Positions 8,021 to 19,200 are shown, counted from the first letter of the stretch. The stretch is DNA of 40,008 bases from Candidatus Saccharimonadota bacterium (GCA_017512045.1 JAFWHE010000009.1:1-40008); one strand, 5' to 3'. Translations and numbers: made by a program. The notes: generated from the letters alone by a model not told the origin.

Positions 8021-8440
8021 TTAAAACTCCTCTTTCTTAATTATCTTGCAACGAACCGGCAATTTATGAGATGCTAAGCGAAGTGCTTCCTTGGCCTGTT
8101 CATCCGTTACGTCACCGATTTCAAACATAATAGTGCCAGCCTTGACTTTTGCAACGAAGAATTGAGGTTCGCCTTTACCGCCACCCATCTTTACATCAAG
8201 AGGTTTCTTGGTGACAGGTGTATGTGGGAAAATGCGAATCCAAATCTTACCACCACGTTTAATATAACGAGTAATCGCTTGGCGTGCTGCCTCAATCTGC
8301 TTAGAATTAACACGCTCATTATCAAGTGACATTAGTCCATAATCACCGAAGTCCACGGTGTTACAACGAGTAGCAACGCCATCGTTCTTACCGATACGAA
8401 CTTTACGATGTGCAGTTTTCTTTGGTAGTAAAATAGCCAT
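8021..8440 (-). CDS. rplP: 50S ribosomal protein L16
   Basis: L16 (uL16) contacts the A-site tRNA elbow and is a late assembly factor. The 139 residues have the family length and blocks: [38 protein letters not shown] and [19 protein letters not shown]. It sits two bases after rpsC and directly before rpsQ. Confidence 0.97.
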   Translation of the reverse strand: MAILLPKKTAHRKVRIGKNDGVATRCNTVDFGDYGLMSLDNERVNSKQIEAARQAITRYIKRGGKIWIRIFPHTPVTKKPLDVKMGGGKGEPQFFVAKVKAGTIMFEIGDVTDEQAKEALRLASHKLPVRCKIIKKEEF

Positions 8441-8442
8441 AA

Positions 8443-9069
8443 TTATTTCTCCCCCTTATAAATCCAGACCTTTACGCCGACGATACCTGCAGTAGTAGGT
8501 GCGTGATGACAGTAGAAATCAATGTCTGCACGGAGAGTATGTAGAGGAACTGATCCCTCAATGAATTTCTCACGACGTGACATTTCTGCGCCATTCAAAC
8601 GTCCTGCTACCTCAATACGAACGCCCTTCGCACCAGCAGCCATTGTGGACTGGCAAGCCATTTTAACTGCGCGACGGAAATTCATACGCTTTCCGAGTTG
8701 GAAACCGATATTTTCAGCCACAAGTTTGGCATTTAGCTCTGGTTTTTTAATTTCTTCTACATTGAGACGTACTGGCTGAGAGGTAAACTTCTCTAACTCA
8801 CGCTTCAGCTCGTTGATTCCAGCACCTTGTTTGCCAATTACTGCACCAGCTTTTGCTGTTAGAATGGTAATTGTGGTCAAGTTGGAACTGCGCTCAATAT
8901 TGATTTTAGCAATAGTTGGGCGAGCTTTGAAGCGGTTTTCAATCGTCTCACGAATCTTTGAATCTTCGACTAACCAATCCTTGAAATCAGTCTTTTTGGT
9001 AAACCATTTAGAAGACCAATCTTTGCTAATCTGAAGACGGAAAGATCCAGGGTTAACTTTTTGTCCCAT
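8443..9069 (-). CDS. rpsC: 30S ribosomal protein S3
   Basis: S3 (uS3) lines the mRNA entry tunnel. The 208 residues start MGQKVNPGSFRLQISKDW. The KH domain carries the GxxG loop in GAVIGKQGAGINELKRELEK, and the C-terminal domain has GAEMSRREKFIEGSVPLHTL and TAGIVGVKVWIYKGE. The long C-terminal tail of other bacteria is missing. The start overlaps the rplV stop by TAATG. Confidence 0.97.
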   Translation of the reverse strand: MGQKVNPGSFRLQISKDWSSKWFTKKTDFKDWLVEDSKIRETIENRFKARPTIAKINIERSSNLTTITILTAKAGAVIGKQGAGINELKRELEKFTSQPVRLNVEEIKKPELNAKLVAENIGFQLGKRMNFRRAVKMACQSTMAAGAKGVRIEVAGRLNGAEMSRREKFIEGSVPLHTLRADIDFYCHHAPTTAGIVGVKVWIYKGEK

Positions 9070-9452
9070 TACTTCTCCTCCTTCTTAGTAGCATTTTTCT
9101 TCTCTTTCTCTTCTCCAGCTACTTCTACGAAAATATTAGAAGAGATTTTTTCGTATGGTAATGCACGTCCGCGTGACGCTGGAACATAACGACGCATACG
9201 AGTACCTGCTGTCACAGAAATGCGAGCAATCCTGATTGTCTTTGGGTCAATAGAGACACCAGCGTTCAGAAGATTGGCATTGGCACTCTCGATAGCTTTC
9301 TTTACGGCACGTGCTGCGCGACGAGGTGTATTTTCTAGAATAACAATTGCATCAGCCACATAACGGTCGCGTACTAAACTTGCGACGATGTTTGTCTTTC
9401 TAGGCATACTGTCTACACCTTTAATGTATGCTTTTGCGAAATGAGTATTCAT
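9069..9452 (-). CDS. rplV: 50S ribosomal protein L22
   Basis: L22 (uL22) has a beta-hairpin reaching into the peptide exit tunnel. The 127 residues include KTNIVASLVRDRYVADAIVI, the helix with ARAVKKAIESANAN, and the hairpin RMRRYVPASRGRALPYEKIS. A Lys/Glu-rich tail follows. The ATG lies two bases after rpsS; AAGGAGATG upstream gives the binding site. Confidence 0.96.
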   Translation of the reverse strand: MNTHFAKAYIKGVDSMPRKTNIVASLVRDRYVADAIVILENTPRRAARAVKKAIESANANLLNAGVSIDPKTIRIARISVTAGTRMRRYVPASRGRALPYEKISSNIFVEVAGEEKEKKNATKKEEK

Positions 9453-9454
9453 TT

Positions 9455-9748
9455 TTATGCATCTCCTTTCGCTGCGGCAGCTTCAGCAGCTTTCTTGCCA
9501 CCATGTCGCCTAAATTTGCGAGTTGGAGCAAACTCACCGAGCTTGTGTCCAACCATATTTTCGCTGACGAATACTGGAACATGGACCTTGCCATTATGCA
9601 CAGCAATTGTGCGACCAACCATCTCTGGGGAAATGGTAGATTGGCGAGCCCAAGTCTTAATCACAGTACGATCGTCTGCAGATAGAGCTTCTATCTTCTT
9701 TTGTAGTTTATAATCTACAAAAGGGCCTTTCTTTAGACTTCTACTCAT
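9455..9748 (-). CDS. rpsS: 30S ribosomal protein S19
   Basis: S19 (uS19) is in the head of the small subunit near the A site. The 97 residues carry [39 protein letters not shown] and [20 protein letters not shown]. An Ala/Glu-rich end is slightly longer than usual. It lies three bases after rplB. Confidence 0.97.
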   Translation of the reverse strand: MSRSLKKGPFVDYKLQKKIEALSADDRTVIKTWARQSTISPEMVGRTIAVHNGKVHVPVFVSENMVGHKLGEFAPTRKFRRHGGKKAAEAAAAKGDA

Positions 9749-9751
9749 AGC

Positions 9752-10588
9752 CTATTTCCTCTTTCCTTCGTGACGACTACGCACGATCATCTTATTAGTT
9801 TTCTTATTATGACGAGTCCTATATCCAAGCGTTAGTTGACCCCATGGGCTACGTGGAGCTTTACCAGAACCATGACGACCACCGTCACCACCACCGTGTG
9901 GGTGATCTGTCGCATTCATAACAACACCACGAACTGTTGGGCGAATACCTTTACGGCGAACGCGGCCAGCAGCACCAACTTTGATATTTTGGTGTTGCTC
10001 GTTGCCAACTACGCCAATAGATGCTTGGCAAGAACTCAATACTTTACGAACTTCGCCAGATGGCATCTTTAGAGTGGCATAGCCATCCTCTTTTGCCATC
10101 AATTGCGCAGAACTACCTGCTGCACGCACCATCTGTGCGCCACGGCCAGGAGTGATTTCAATCGCATAAACAAAAGTACCAACTGGGATATTTTCTAATG
10201 GTAAGCGATTGGAATTCTCTACCGTTACCTCATCACCAGTATTAAATTTGGTGCCTTTTTCCATATTCTGGTCAGCAATCACATAGTAATATACGCCATT
10301 CTGGTCTTTGACACGTGCAATACGTGCAGAACGGTTTGGATCATATTCAATCTCCACTACTTCCAAAGTAAGATTCTTTGGTAAATTGTGAGTTAAGATA
10401 CGATAGTGACGCTTTACACCACCACCACGATGACGAACCGTGATACGACCCTGATTATTCTTACCCGCCTGCTGCTTCTTAGCCTTGGTCAAAGATTTGA
10501 GTGGTTTACGGGTAGTAATCTTATCAAAATCTTGAGTCGTCTTCTGGCGTTGCGCAGGTGTAACTGGGCGATATGCCTTAATTGCCAT
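9752..10588 (-). CDS. rplB: 50S ribosomal protein L2
   Basis: L2 (uL2) supports subunit joining and the peptidyl-transferase centre. At 278 residues it is canonical. NNQGRITVRHRGGGVKRHYR stands near the N-terminus and the conserved loop NATDHPHGGGDGGRHGSG near residue 228, including the His next to the active centre. The start overlaps the rplW stop (TAATG). Confidence 0.98.
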   Translation of the reverse strand: MAIKAYRPVTPAQRQKTTQDFDKITTRKPLKSLTKAKKQQAGKNNQGRITVRHRGGGVKRHYRILTHNLPKNLTLEVVEIEYDPNRSARIARVKDQNGVYYYVIADQNMEKGTKFNTGDEVTVENSNRLPLENIPVGTFVYAIEITPGRGAQMVRAAGSSAQLMAKEDGYATLKMPSGEVRKVLSSCQASIGVVGNEQHQNIKVGAAGRVRRKGIRPTVRGVVMNATDHPHGGGDGGRHGSGKAPRSPWGQLTLGYRTRHNKKTNKMIVRSRHEGKRK

Positions 10589-10992
10589 TACTTATCTCCT
10601 TTCTTTTCCGACTTCTTATCGGCCTTTGCGGATTTTTTGGCTTCTTTCTTCTCAGCTTTTTCAGCTTTATTGTCTGTCTTTTTGCCAGACTTCTTATCTT
10701 CCTCTTGATCTTCTTCAAATACCTTAATCTTATCACCTTCTTTTAGTGTGACGTAGGCATATTTCCTATCGCGGCGGAATGTCGTACCAGGATAAGCGTG
10801 CTTACCTTTACTATATTTAGTAGTTTTACCCTTGCGGGTCAAGACACGAACATCTGTAACTGTAACCTTATACTCGGCTTTGACAGCTTCGGCAACAGCT
10901 TGTTTGGAAGCATTTAATGGTACCAAGAAGATATATGTGCGTTTAGCTTGCTCCAGATAGGATTTTTCTGTAGCACGTGGGATAATTTCCAT
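10588..10992 (-). CDS. rplW: 50S ribosomal protein L23 with Lys-rich tail
   Basis: L23 (uL23) surrounds the tunnel exit and docks SRP and trigger factor. I place the start at the ATG at 10992 (MEIIPRATEKSYLEQ). It overlaps the rplD stop as TAATG and has AAGGAG seven bases upstream; an in-frame ATG at 11019 lies inside rplD without such a site. Residues 1-95 form the L23 core (YIFLVPLNASKQAVAEAVK). The last ~40 residues are a low-complexity Lys/Glu/Asp tail unusual for the family. Confidence 0.95.
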   Translation of the reverse strand: MEIIPRATEKSYLEQAKRTYIFLVPLNASKQAVAEAVKAEYKVTVTDVRVLTRKGKTTKYSKGKHAYPGTTFRRDRKYAYVTLKEGDKIKVFEEDQEEDKKSGKKTDNKAEKAEKKEAKKSAKADKKSEKKGDK

Positions 10993-11600
10993 TATGCATT
11001 CTCCTTTCCGATGAGCCAAGCCTCTACATCCTTTAATGCTTCCGGGCTAAATACAATTGCATCTGCATTCATAATGTCAAATACATTGAGATATGTAGCC
11101 CGTACAAGTTTAAGATTGGAAAGGTTATTTGTCATCTTAATTAGTTCTGGGGTCTTTTCGTGAGCGACCGCAAGAACATTTTTACCATCTAACTTAAGGT
11201 CAGAAAGATATTTTGCGGCATCCTTAGTCTTGCCAGTTTGCTTCAGAGGTTTGTCAGCAATAATTACTGCCTTAGCCTTATTTTTAATGGAAAGAGCCTG
11301 TCTGACGGCAACTTTCTTATTCTCGCGAGAAATCTTTTTAGTAAAGTTTTCTTCGCCAGTGCGGCCAAAGGCTACACCACCATGGCGCCAGATAGGGTTG
11401 CGAGTACTACCGAAACGAGCACGTCCTGTACCTTTCTGTTTCCATGGCTTCTTGCCACCACCACGGACTTCACCGCGCTTCAATGTCTTAGCATGAGAAG
11501 AGCGAGAATTTGCGAGATACGCGTCATAAGCTAACTTCACTAGTTCATGATTATCAACAGAGAGACCGAAGATATCTTTGTTCAATTTTGCGTCAGCCAT
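10992..11600 (-). CDS. rplD: 50S ribosomal protein L4
   Basis: L4 (uL4) has a globular part and a loop that narrows the exit tunnel; in enterobacteria it represses its own operon. The 202 residues show the loop region RGEVRGGGKKPWKQKGTGRA, then RFGSTRNPIWRHGGVAFG, and the C-terminal domain ending IGKENA. It is one base after rplC and overlaps rplW. A structured leader upstream of rplC (12220-12341) may be its autoregulatory target; that is inference. Confidence 0.97.
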   Translation of the reverse strand: MADAKLNKDIFGLSVDNHELVKLAYDAYLANSRSSHAKTLKRGEVRGGGKKPWKQKGTGRARFGSTRNPIWRHGGVAFGRTGEENFTKKISRENKKVAVRQALSIKNKAKAVIIADKPLKQTGKTKDAAKYLSDLKLDGKNVLAVAHEKTPELIKMTNNLSNLKLVRATYLNVFDIMNADAIVFSPEALKDVEAWLIGKENA

Positions 11601-11601
11601 G

Positions 11602-12219
11602 CTACTCCTTTCCCTCTACTGTTACGATACCTTTTTTCGGACCAGGCACTGCGCCTTTTAGACCGATTAGGTTATTTTCTTTATCTATGTATGCTACCTC
11701 TAAATTCTTGACGGTAACTTGATCGTGTCCCATACGACCAGGCATTTTCTTACCCTTGAACACTTTTTGTGGATACATAGAACCGATAGAACCAACTCTA
11801 CGGATATTACCCTTAAAGCCATGCGTGTTGCGAGATTCATTGAAATTCCAACGCTTCACAGTACCTGCATAACCTTTACCCTTTGATGTGCCAATGACAG
11901 TAACTTTATCGCCGAGATTAAAACTCTCCACCGTGAGGATATCTCCGATCTTTACTTCTGGCTCTCCTTCAGTTCTAAACTCCTTAAGAACTTTTGGAGA
12001 AAGATTTTCTCCGGCCTTTTTGACGTGGCCAGAAACCGACTTGCTCAGATTCTTACCCTGACCGTATCCAAGCTGCACTGCATTATAACCGTCAGATTCT
12101 ACGGTTTTTATCTGAGTCACAGTGGCTGGGCCAGCTTGAACGATAGTGACAGGTGTCACGATACCATCTTCGCCGATGATCTGGGTCATACCAATTTTGG
12201 TGCCGATGATGACTTGCAT
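11602..12219 (-). CDS. rplC: 50S ribosomal protein L3
   Basis: L3 (uL3) starts large-subunit assembly. The 205 residues begin VIIGTKIGMTQIIGEDG and carry the family signature around NTHGFKGNIRRVGSIGSMY, then KMPGRMGHDQVTVKNLEV. It is the first gene of this ribosomal unit; rpsJ (S10), normally just before it, is missing, and rpoC lies upstream beyond a terminator and promoter. AAAGGAAA precedes the ATG. Confidence 0.97.
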   Translation of the reverse strand: MQVIIGTKIGMTQIIGEDGIVTPVTIVQAGPATVTQIKTVESDGYNAVQLGYGQGKNLSKSVSGHVKKAGENLSPKVLKEFRTEGEPEVKIGDILTVESFNLGDKVTVIGTSKGKGYAGTVKRWNFNESRNTHGFKGNIRRVGSIGSMYPQKVFKGKKMPGRMGHDQVTVKNLEVAYIDKENNLIGLKGAVPGPKKGIVTVEGKE

Positions 12220-12341
12220 CTGTTTTCCTTTCCTTTATGAGCATAACAGAAACTAGACTTTTGAGCAGTTTCATCGGTATCTGGAAACCTCAGACTTACT
12301 CTTGCGTCTAGCAATTGTATGCTCTAATTATTAGAATATAC
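12220..12341 (-). promoter_or_regulatory. Structured 5' leader of the rplC operon
   Basis: About 120 nt of untranslated leader precede rplC. Three nested pairings can be read from the sequence: GAGCATA/TATGCTC (12318-12324 with 12239-12245), CTAGAC/GTCTAG (12306-12311 with 12253-12258), and GTTTC/GAAAC (12284-12288 with 12268-12272). Together they make one long interrupted hairpin ending just before the ribosome binding site. No short reading frame or U-run was recognised. A role as a ribosomal-protein autoregulatory leader is inference from its place. Confidence 0.6.
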
Positions 12342-12347
12342 ACGTCT

Positions 12348-12376
12348 ATTTTATCATAAAACAAAAAATAGCGCAA
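12348..12376 (-). promoter_or_regulatory. rplC operon promoter
   Basis: Minus strand: TTGCGC (12371-12376), 17-bp spacer, TAAAAT (12348-12353) with extended TGA. The -35 lies within the right arm of the rpoC terminator, so terminator and promoter share bases. Confidence 0.7.
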
Positions 12377-12394
12377 GAGATTTTTGCGCTATTT
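12363..12394 (-). terminator. Intrinsic terminator after rpoC
   Basis: Minus strand: AATAGCGCAA (12384-12393), seven-base loop, TTGCGCTATT (12367-12376), then a T-run. The ten-base stem is perfect. It starts about 20 nt after the rpoC stop and closes the rpoBC unit. Confidence 0.9.
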
Positions 12395-12413
12395 TAAGGG
12401 GACTGCGATAGAT

Positions 12414-15400
12414 TTAAGCTTCCTCTATTTCCTCTTCGGATGGGCCAAAGTTCTGTTCGCCGTCATTCTCATTAGTAATCAATGGCGTGACACCTGTACC
12501 AACAGGAATCTTACGACCGATGATAACATTTTCCTTGAGACCATGCAAATGATCAACTTTACCAGAGATAGCAGAGTTAATCAATACGCGAGTAGTATCC
12601 TGGAAGGATGCAGCTGACAAGAACGAATCTGACCAGATAGAAACCTTTGTAATGCCCAATAATAAGTGTGTGTATTTGGCAGGCTCTTTCCCTTCACTCT
12701 GTAATTCAGTATTCTCGTTTTCTACTGCAGCCTGAGAGATAACATCGCCAGTCACCAAGGTGGAATCACCAGGTTCATCAATAGCAACTCTAGAGAACAT
12801 CTGACGAACAATGATTTCCAAGTGCTTTGCAGAAATCTCATGACCCTGAGCAGCATAAACTGCCAGAACATCATTCATGATATAACGCTCAGTTTCCTCT
12901 TTACCCTTATACTTCAAGAGATCCTGGAGGTTCAGAGAACCAGCAGTGAGGCGATCGCCTTTTTCTACTGATTGATTATTCTTTACTGCTAATTCTACAT
13001 CACCAGGAACTTCTATCTTTACTGGAGAGCCAGCGTTAGCAACTAGAATAACTGCACCGTCCACTAGCTGAGCATTGCCATCAAATGGAGCAACGACTGG
13101 GTCTTTGCCTAACCTCTTAGATGCAACGACATCGCCAGTTTTAACATCGGCACCGTCTTTCACCTTAGCCTTGCGGCCATCCAGTTCTATACGCGTAGTT
13201 TCGCCAGAATCAGGAGTGACTGTGATGATATAGCGATTGCCATCCTCGGCAATTGCTACAACGCCATCAATTGGAGACACCCAAGCTTGACCCTTTGGAG
13301 AACGAGCTTCTAGAAGCTCCTCTACACGAGGAAGGCCTCTTGCGATAGCACCGGAACCAGCCACACCAGAGCCGTGTTTTGTATCAAGTGTCAGCTGAGT
13401 ACCAGGCTCACCCAAGGATTGTGCTGCAATCACGCCTACTGGCTGATGTGGAGCTACCAATTCACGGGTAGACATATCTATGCCATAGGCTTTCTGAGGA
13501 ATACCATTCACCGCAGTAGTGGTGAGGATAGATTGAATCCTGACTGACTCAATCTTGTCATCCTCTTCAATCTTGGTAGCAATTTCTGGGGTAATTAATT
13601 CATCTGCACCGAGATAACCTGGAATAGGTGCAGCCGTATAGCGACCAGACACCCACGCAGAGAATTCTACGCCAGCTTCTTTGATTTCTGCCTTTCTAAC
13701 TTCAAATCCCGGATCTTCTGCTACTTCGTCAGTAGTAAAGACATCCTGTGCTACATCCACTAGACGACGGGTTAGATAACCAGAGTCTGCAGTACGTAGA
13801 GCGGTAGACACCTGACCTTGACGAGCACCACGGGTAGCAATAAATGATTCCAATGTGTTAAGACCTTCTTTATAAGAAGACTTCACTGGGAGCTCAATCT
13901 CATTGTTATTAATATCCACCATGATACCAATCTCAGCTGAAGCAAGCTTAATGTTGGACACGCTACCACGAGCACCAGAGTTCACCATCACAGCGATATC
14001 TGTATCCATTTCGGAAAGTTTACCCTTGAGGAAGGATGAAATCTTATCATCAATTTCACGCCAGTTAGCCACGGTGAGATTATAACGTTCTTCCTCTGTC
14101 ACGAGGCCCTGATCATATTGTTCTTGAATCAAGGCAGTCTTTGCATCGCCTTCTGCGATGAAATCCTGAATCTCTGGATAAGTTGGGTAATCATCCTTTG
14201 CTGTAGAAACAGATGCAACTGTCTCATATTCAAAGGCAAGATTTTTGAGCTTATCTGCTATCTCAACGGTGGTTTCTGCGCCATACATATCAAAGATATT
14301 AGCCATCACCTTCTTTAATTGTGAGCTAGTTTGAACGGAATTATCAAATGGATAGTCATCTGGCAAAATCTCATTAAAGATAACACGACCGAGGGTAGTA
14401 TTCCTGATTTCTTTCTTTGCAAACACGCGAATTGGAGTTTGCAAGTGAATCAATCCCTGGTCATAAGCCATTTCCGCCTCATAGATGGAACTAAATGGCT
14501 TTACTTCGTCAGTTGCAGTACCAGGCTTATCATAGGTAAGATAATAAATACCGAGCACGACATCCTGATAGATAGAAAGCACAGGTGCACCATCAGCAGG
14601 CTTCAACAAGTTCTTGGTTGCAGACATCAGCTCACGAGCCTCGGCTTGAGCATCATCCGATAGAGGTAGATGTACAGCCATTTGGTCGCCATCATAGTCC
14701 GCATTGAAGCCTGTCGCCACTAGCGGATGAAGCTGAATTGCCTTACCGTCAATCAATTTTGGTTGGAAAGCCTGAATAGAAAGACGGTGAAGGGACGGAG
14801 CGCGGTTCAAGAGAACATATTTACCCTTGATTACTTCATCTAGTGCATCCCAGACGGCGTTCTCACCCGCATCAATCATACGAGTAGCAGCACGGATGTT
14901 TGCAGCTTGCTCGTTTGCCATTAAACAAGAGATCACAAACGGCTTAAAGAGTTCTAGCGCCATCTGTTTTGGCAAGCCACATTCATTAAGTTTCAAATCT
15001 GGACCGACTACAATTACAGAGCGACCAGAGTAATCAACACGCTTACCAAGCAAGTTCTGGCGGAAACGACCCTGTTTACCCTTGAGCAGGTCAGAGAGGG
15101 ATTTCAGCTTCCTACGGCCATTCTGAGAATTGGCGGTACGATTACCATGAGAGGCAGCATTATCTATTAGAGCATCGACGGCTTCTTGGAGCATGCGCTT
15201 CTCATTACGGCAAATTACCTCTGGAGCATTCAACTCTATTAGCTTCTTGAGACGATTATTGCGGTTAATCACGCGACGATAAAGATCGTTAAGATCGGAA
15301 GTAGCGAAACGACCACCAGGCAATGCAATCATCGGACGTAAATCTGGTGGGATAACTGGAACTACAGATAATACCAAGTCAGATGGTTTGATGCCAGCCG

Positions 15401-16262
15401 TCTGCATTCCCTCAATCAGCTTCAAACGCTTCATCAACTTCTTCTCTTTTTGACCTTTAGCATTCTCTGCTTCTGCGGATAGATTTGCAATCATCTCATC
15501 TAGATCAATTTCATCAAGCATCTTCTTGATTGCTTCTGCACCCATCATAACTTCTATCAGCTCAGCATAATCCTCATGCTCAACTTCTAGATTGCGGTAA
15601 TCAATCTCTGAAATAACAGCACCTTTCTTTAGAGAAGAGAGAATCTCTTTGCGAGCAATATAATCTGCTTCTAGATCCTCGGTCTCCTTGGCCTGCTCAT
15701 CTGCTAGCTTCTTCAGGTCGGCATTCTCATCTTTTGCAGCTTCTTCATAGCGCATTTTGATAGCCTGGCGAGCAGCCTCAGTCTGAGCTTCTAGGTCATT
15801 CATTTTCTCAGCAATCGCTTCATCTTTAGCATCAGTAATTAAATACGATGCAAAATAGACTACTTTCTCAATATTTTTAACTGTGAGATTAAGCAGTAGA
15901 GAGACGGCAGACGGTGTGCCACGCATGAACCAGATGTGGGCTACTGGTGCAGCAAGGGCAATATGTCCCATACGCTCACGACGAGAGATAGATTTAGTGA
16001 CGAGATTGCCCTCTTTATCTACGGCCGCTTCACGAGAGCGCACGCCTTTTAGTTTGCTATCGTGTGGATTAATATCCTTGACTGGACCAAAAATCCTCTC
16101 GCAGAATAGGCCATCACGCTCTGGCTTCTGCGTACGATAGTTAATAGTTTCTGGCTTTGTAACCTCTCCATTACTCCAGTTCAAGATGTCTTCCTGAGAA
16201 GCCACGCTCAAACGGATAGAGTCAAAGTCGGTTGCGGCGATAAAATTATCATCCCAAGCCAT
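12414..16262 (-). CDS. rpoC: RNA polymerase beta' subunit, zinc sites lost
   Basis: Beta' holds the catalytic magnesium of RNA polymerase: [14 protein letters not shown] lies near residue 520. I start it at the ATG at 16262 ([18 protein letters not shown]), with AGGAG ten bases upstream in the end of rpoB; an in-frame ATG at 16340 lies within rpoB. That gives 1282 residues. Both zinc-binding clusters of the family appear lost. After [15 protein letters not shown] the usual CxC...CxxC is replaced by cysteine-free sequence up to [20 protein letters not shown]. Near residue 910, [20 protein letters not shown] stands where the second four-cysteine site normally lies. The downstream [21 protein letters not shown] is intact. 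A long charged helical region lies at about 140-300. Confidence 0.97.
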   Translation of the reverse strand: MAWDDNFIAATDFDSIRLSVASQEDILNWSNGEVTKPETINYRTQKPERDGLFCERIFGPVKDINPHDSKLKGVRSREAAVDKEGNLVTKSISRRERMGHIALAAPVAHIWFMRGTPSAVSLLLNLTVKNIEKVVYFASYLITDAKDEAIAEKMNDLEAQTEAARQAIKMRYEEAAKDENADLKKLADEQAKETEDLEADYIARKEILSSLKKGAVISEIDYRNLEVEHEDYAELIEVMMGAEAIKKMLDEIDLDEMIANLSAEAENAKGQKEKKLMKRLKLIEGMQTAGIKPSDLVLSVVPVIPPDLRPMIALPGGRFATSDLNDLYRRVINRNNRLKKLIELNAPEVICRNEKRMLQEAVDALIDNAASHGNRTANSQNGRRKLKSLSDLLKGKQGRFRQNLLGKRVDYSGRSVIVVGPDLKLNECGLPKQMALELFKPFVISCLMANEQAANIRAATRMIDAGENAVWDALDEVIKGKYVLLNRAPSLHRLSIQAFQPKLIDGKAIQLHPLVATGFNADYDGDQMAVHLPLSDDAQAEARELMSATKNLLKPADGAPVLSIYQDVVLGIYYLTYDKPGTATDEVKPFSSIYEAEMAYDQGLIHLQTPIRVFAKKEIRNTTLGRVIFNEILPDDYPFDNSVQTSSQLKKVMANIFDMYGAETTVEIADKLKNLAFEYETVASVSTAKDDYPTYPEIQDFIAEGDAKTALIQEQYDQGLVTEEERYNLTVANWREIDDKISSFLKGKLSEMDTDIAVMVNSGARGSVSNIKLASAEIGIMVDINNNEIELPVKSSYKEGLNTLESFIATRGARQGQVSTALRTADSGYLTRRLVDVAQDVFTTDEVAEDPGFEVRKAEIKEAGVEFSAWVSGRYTAAPIPGYLGADELITPEIATKIEEDDKIESVRIQSILTTTAVNGIPQKAYGIDMSTRELVAPHQPVGVIAAQSLGEPGTQLTLDTKHGSGVAGSGAIARGLPRVEELLEARSPKGQAWVSPIDGVVAIAEDGNRYIITVTPDSGETTRIELDGRKAKVKDGADVKTGDVVASKRLGKDPVVAPFDGNAQLVDGAVILVANAGSPVKIEVPGDVELAVKNNQSVEKGDRLTAGSLNLQDLLKYKGKEETERYIMNDVLAVYAAQGHEISAKHLEIIVRQMFSRVAIDEPGDSTLVTGDVISQAAVENENTELQSEGKEPAKYTHLLLGITKVSIWSDSFLSAASFQDTTRVLINSAISGKVDHLHGLKENVIIGRKIPVGTGVTPLITNENDGEQNFGPSEEEIEEA

Positions 16263-16263
16263 A

Positions 16264-19200
16264 TTAGAACTCCTCTCCGAGGTCAACGGTACCATCATCG
16301 TCATTACCATCGTCATCGATGATTTCATCGCCTTCCTCATCTGTTATTATAATTCCCTCATCATCAGCAACCTCTTCCACTTCTTCATCGGATAGGTTGT
16401 CAAGATCATTCTTGGTTTCTTTTAGATGTTCATCATAGATTAGCTTATCATCTTGCGATTTTTCAATCTCTCTAGATGTTTTTTCTATCACATCTGATGC
16501 ATCTGTGGAAGCGCCATGGTCAAGCAAGTCAACCTTTAGACCTAGACCCTGAAGCTCCTTTACTAAGACATTAAAGCCTTCTGGCAACTTCGGTCCTTCT
16601 ATCGGCAATCGCTTAATGATAGATTCATAAGCCTTAGCACGTCCATAAACATCATCTGATTTAATTGTAAGCATCTCTTGAAGAATAGTAGCAGCACCAT
16701 AAGCTTCCAGAGCCCAAACCTCCATTTCTCCGAAACGCTGACCACCGTTTTGCGCTTTACCACCGAGTGGCTGCTGAGTAACCATTGTATATGGACCAGT
16801 CGAACGGGCATGAATTTTGTCGTCCACCATGTGGTGAAGCTTCAACATGTGCATCACACCAACAGAAGTACGCTCTTCAAATGGCTCACCAGTGAGACCA
16901 TCAAAGAGTTGGACACGACCATCACGGGAGAATCCTGCTTTTTCTAGCTCATTGCTGATAATCTCATCAGGAACACCGTTAAATGACGGTGTAGCAACCT
17001 TATATCCAAGTGCTCTAGCTGCCATACCGAGGTGGATTTCAAATAACTGACCGAGGTTCATACGTGAAGGTACACCCATTGGAGATAGAATTACGTCTAT
17101 CGGAGTACCATCTTCCATAAATGGCATATCCTCTACTGGAAGTACGCGAGAAACCACACCTTTGTTACCATGACGGCCAGATAGCTTATCACCTACGCCA
17201 ATCTTGCGCATTTCTGCCACGAAAATCTTAATCTGCATCAACACACCAGCTTTTAGTTCATGGCCTTGCTCGCGAGTATAGACACGGACTCCAACTACCT
17301 TACCAGTAGATGAACCATTCATACGAACAGATGTATCACGAACATCTTTGGCCTTTTCACCAAAGATAGCACGAAGCAAACGCTCTTCTGAAGACAACTC
17401 TTGCTCACCCTTAGGTGTAATTTTACCAACTAGGATATCACCATTCTGAACTTCAGAACCGACCACCACGATACCATCATCGCCAAGGTGACGTAGTGAG
17501 TGTTCAGAGACGTTAGGAATATCGCGTGTGACCTGTTCTGGGCCAAGCTTAGTCTCACGAACTTCTACGTCATAGTCCTTAATATTGATAGATGTTAGAG
17601 TGTCATCCTGAACTAGACGGCTACTGATGACGATAGCATCATCCATGTTGTAGCCACGCCATGGCATAAATGCAACGAGTAAGTCACGGCCGAGTGCAAG
17701 TTCACTATCATTGATAGATGCACCCTCAATCAAAGTATCGCCCTTCTTTACCTTTTGGCCACGAGCCACCTTGACACGCTGATTATAACAGCGGTCGTCA
17801 TTAGTTTTCTCGAAGTGGATAAGCTTATATTCTTTCGGACCATCTTTATACTCTACAATTACAGATACGCCATCAGCTTTTGTTACTGTGCCAGCACCCT
17901 CGGCGACTACGAGCTGAGAAGTATTCTTTGCGACTTCGGCTTCAATGCCAGTACCAACAATCGGATTATCCTGACGCAAGAGTGGAACTGCTTGTTTCTG
18001 CATGGCGCAAGCCATCAGAGAGCGGTCAACACGGTTCTTTTCTACGAATGGAATTAGAGATGCGGAAACACCAAGGATTTCCTTGTGTACAGCATCCATA
18101 TGAGTAACTTTATTAGACTCTACCTGGGTAGGTGAACCCTTGACACGGGCAGAGACACGCGCATCAATGAACTTACCATTCTTGTCAAGTTTGGCAGATG
18201 TATCAGCAATAATCATATCTTGCTCTTGGGCAGCATCTACATAAACCACCTCATCCGTCACCTTACCGTCTTTGACTACGCGATATGGAGCTTCAATAAA
18301 GCCATATTCATTAATACGAGCATAAGTAGCGAGGTTAAGCACCAGGCCAACGTTCGCACCTTCTGGCGTCTCTACTGTACAGATACGGCCATAATGAGTA
18401 GGGTGGGTATCACGTACATCGAAACCAGCACGCTCACGTGTCAGACCACCAGGACCCATAGAGCTCAGACGACGCTTATGTGCAAGCTCAGAGAATGGGT
18501 TAGTCTCATCCATCAGCTGAGAAAGTTGTGAAGAGGTAAAGAATTCCTTTACTGCAGCTGTTACTGGGCGAGAGTTAATTAATTGTGATGGAGTAACATC
18601 TTCTGGACTAGCCATAGACATACGGTCTAAGATGTTCCTCTGTAAACGTAGCATACCGAGGCGGAACTGGCGCTGAACAAGCTCGCCCACGAGCTTAATA
18701 CGACGATTTGACAAAGAGTCAATGTCATCTGGAGCATCTTGAGTATTATTCAGACGAATAATCTCTGCAATAATCGCAACCAAATCTTTCATCTGAAGGG
18801 TACGATATTGGCTAGTATTAGGAGTATCAAAACCAAGTCTCTGATTAATCTTAAAGCGACCAACCTGAGAATAATCATATCTCTTGTAGTCAAAGAATGT
18901 GCGATCGATCATAGACTTTGCATTCTCCACTGTGGCAAGGTCACCTGGGCGAAGTTTGCGGTAAACCTCAATTAGAGCCTCGCTCCTACCAGAGGTAGTA
19001 TCCTTGTCCAGAGTAGCATCAATGTAAGAGATTTCTCCTTCATCAAGTCCCTTAAAGGTTTCCTTAATTTCCGTTTTCTTGGCAATACCAAGTGCACGCA
19101 AGAACGTCGTGACTGGAATTTTGCGGCGACGGTCAATCTTTACGTAGATTGCACCAGATGGAGCAGTCTCAAATTCTAGCCATGCACCACGGCCAGGAAT

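Noticed and set aside
12220-12340. Leader peptide or T-box before rplC
   Set aside because: No short frame with a start signal and no T-box motif; no terminator between the leader and rplC.
16263-16340. Upstream ATG for rpoC giving a 26-residue extension inside rpoB
   Set aside because: The extension is Met/Thr/Ser-rich antiphase rpoB sequence; AGGAG points to the ATG at 16262.
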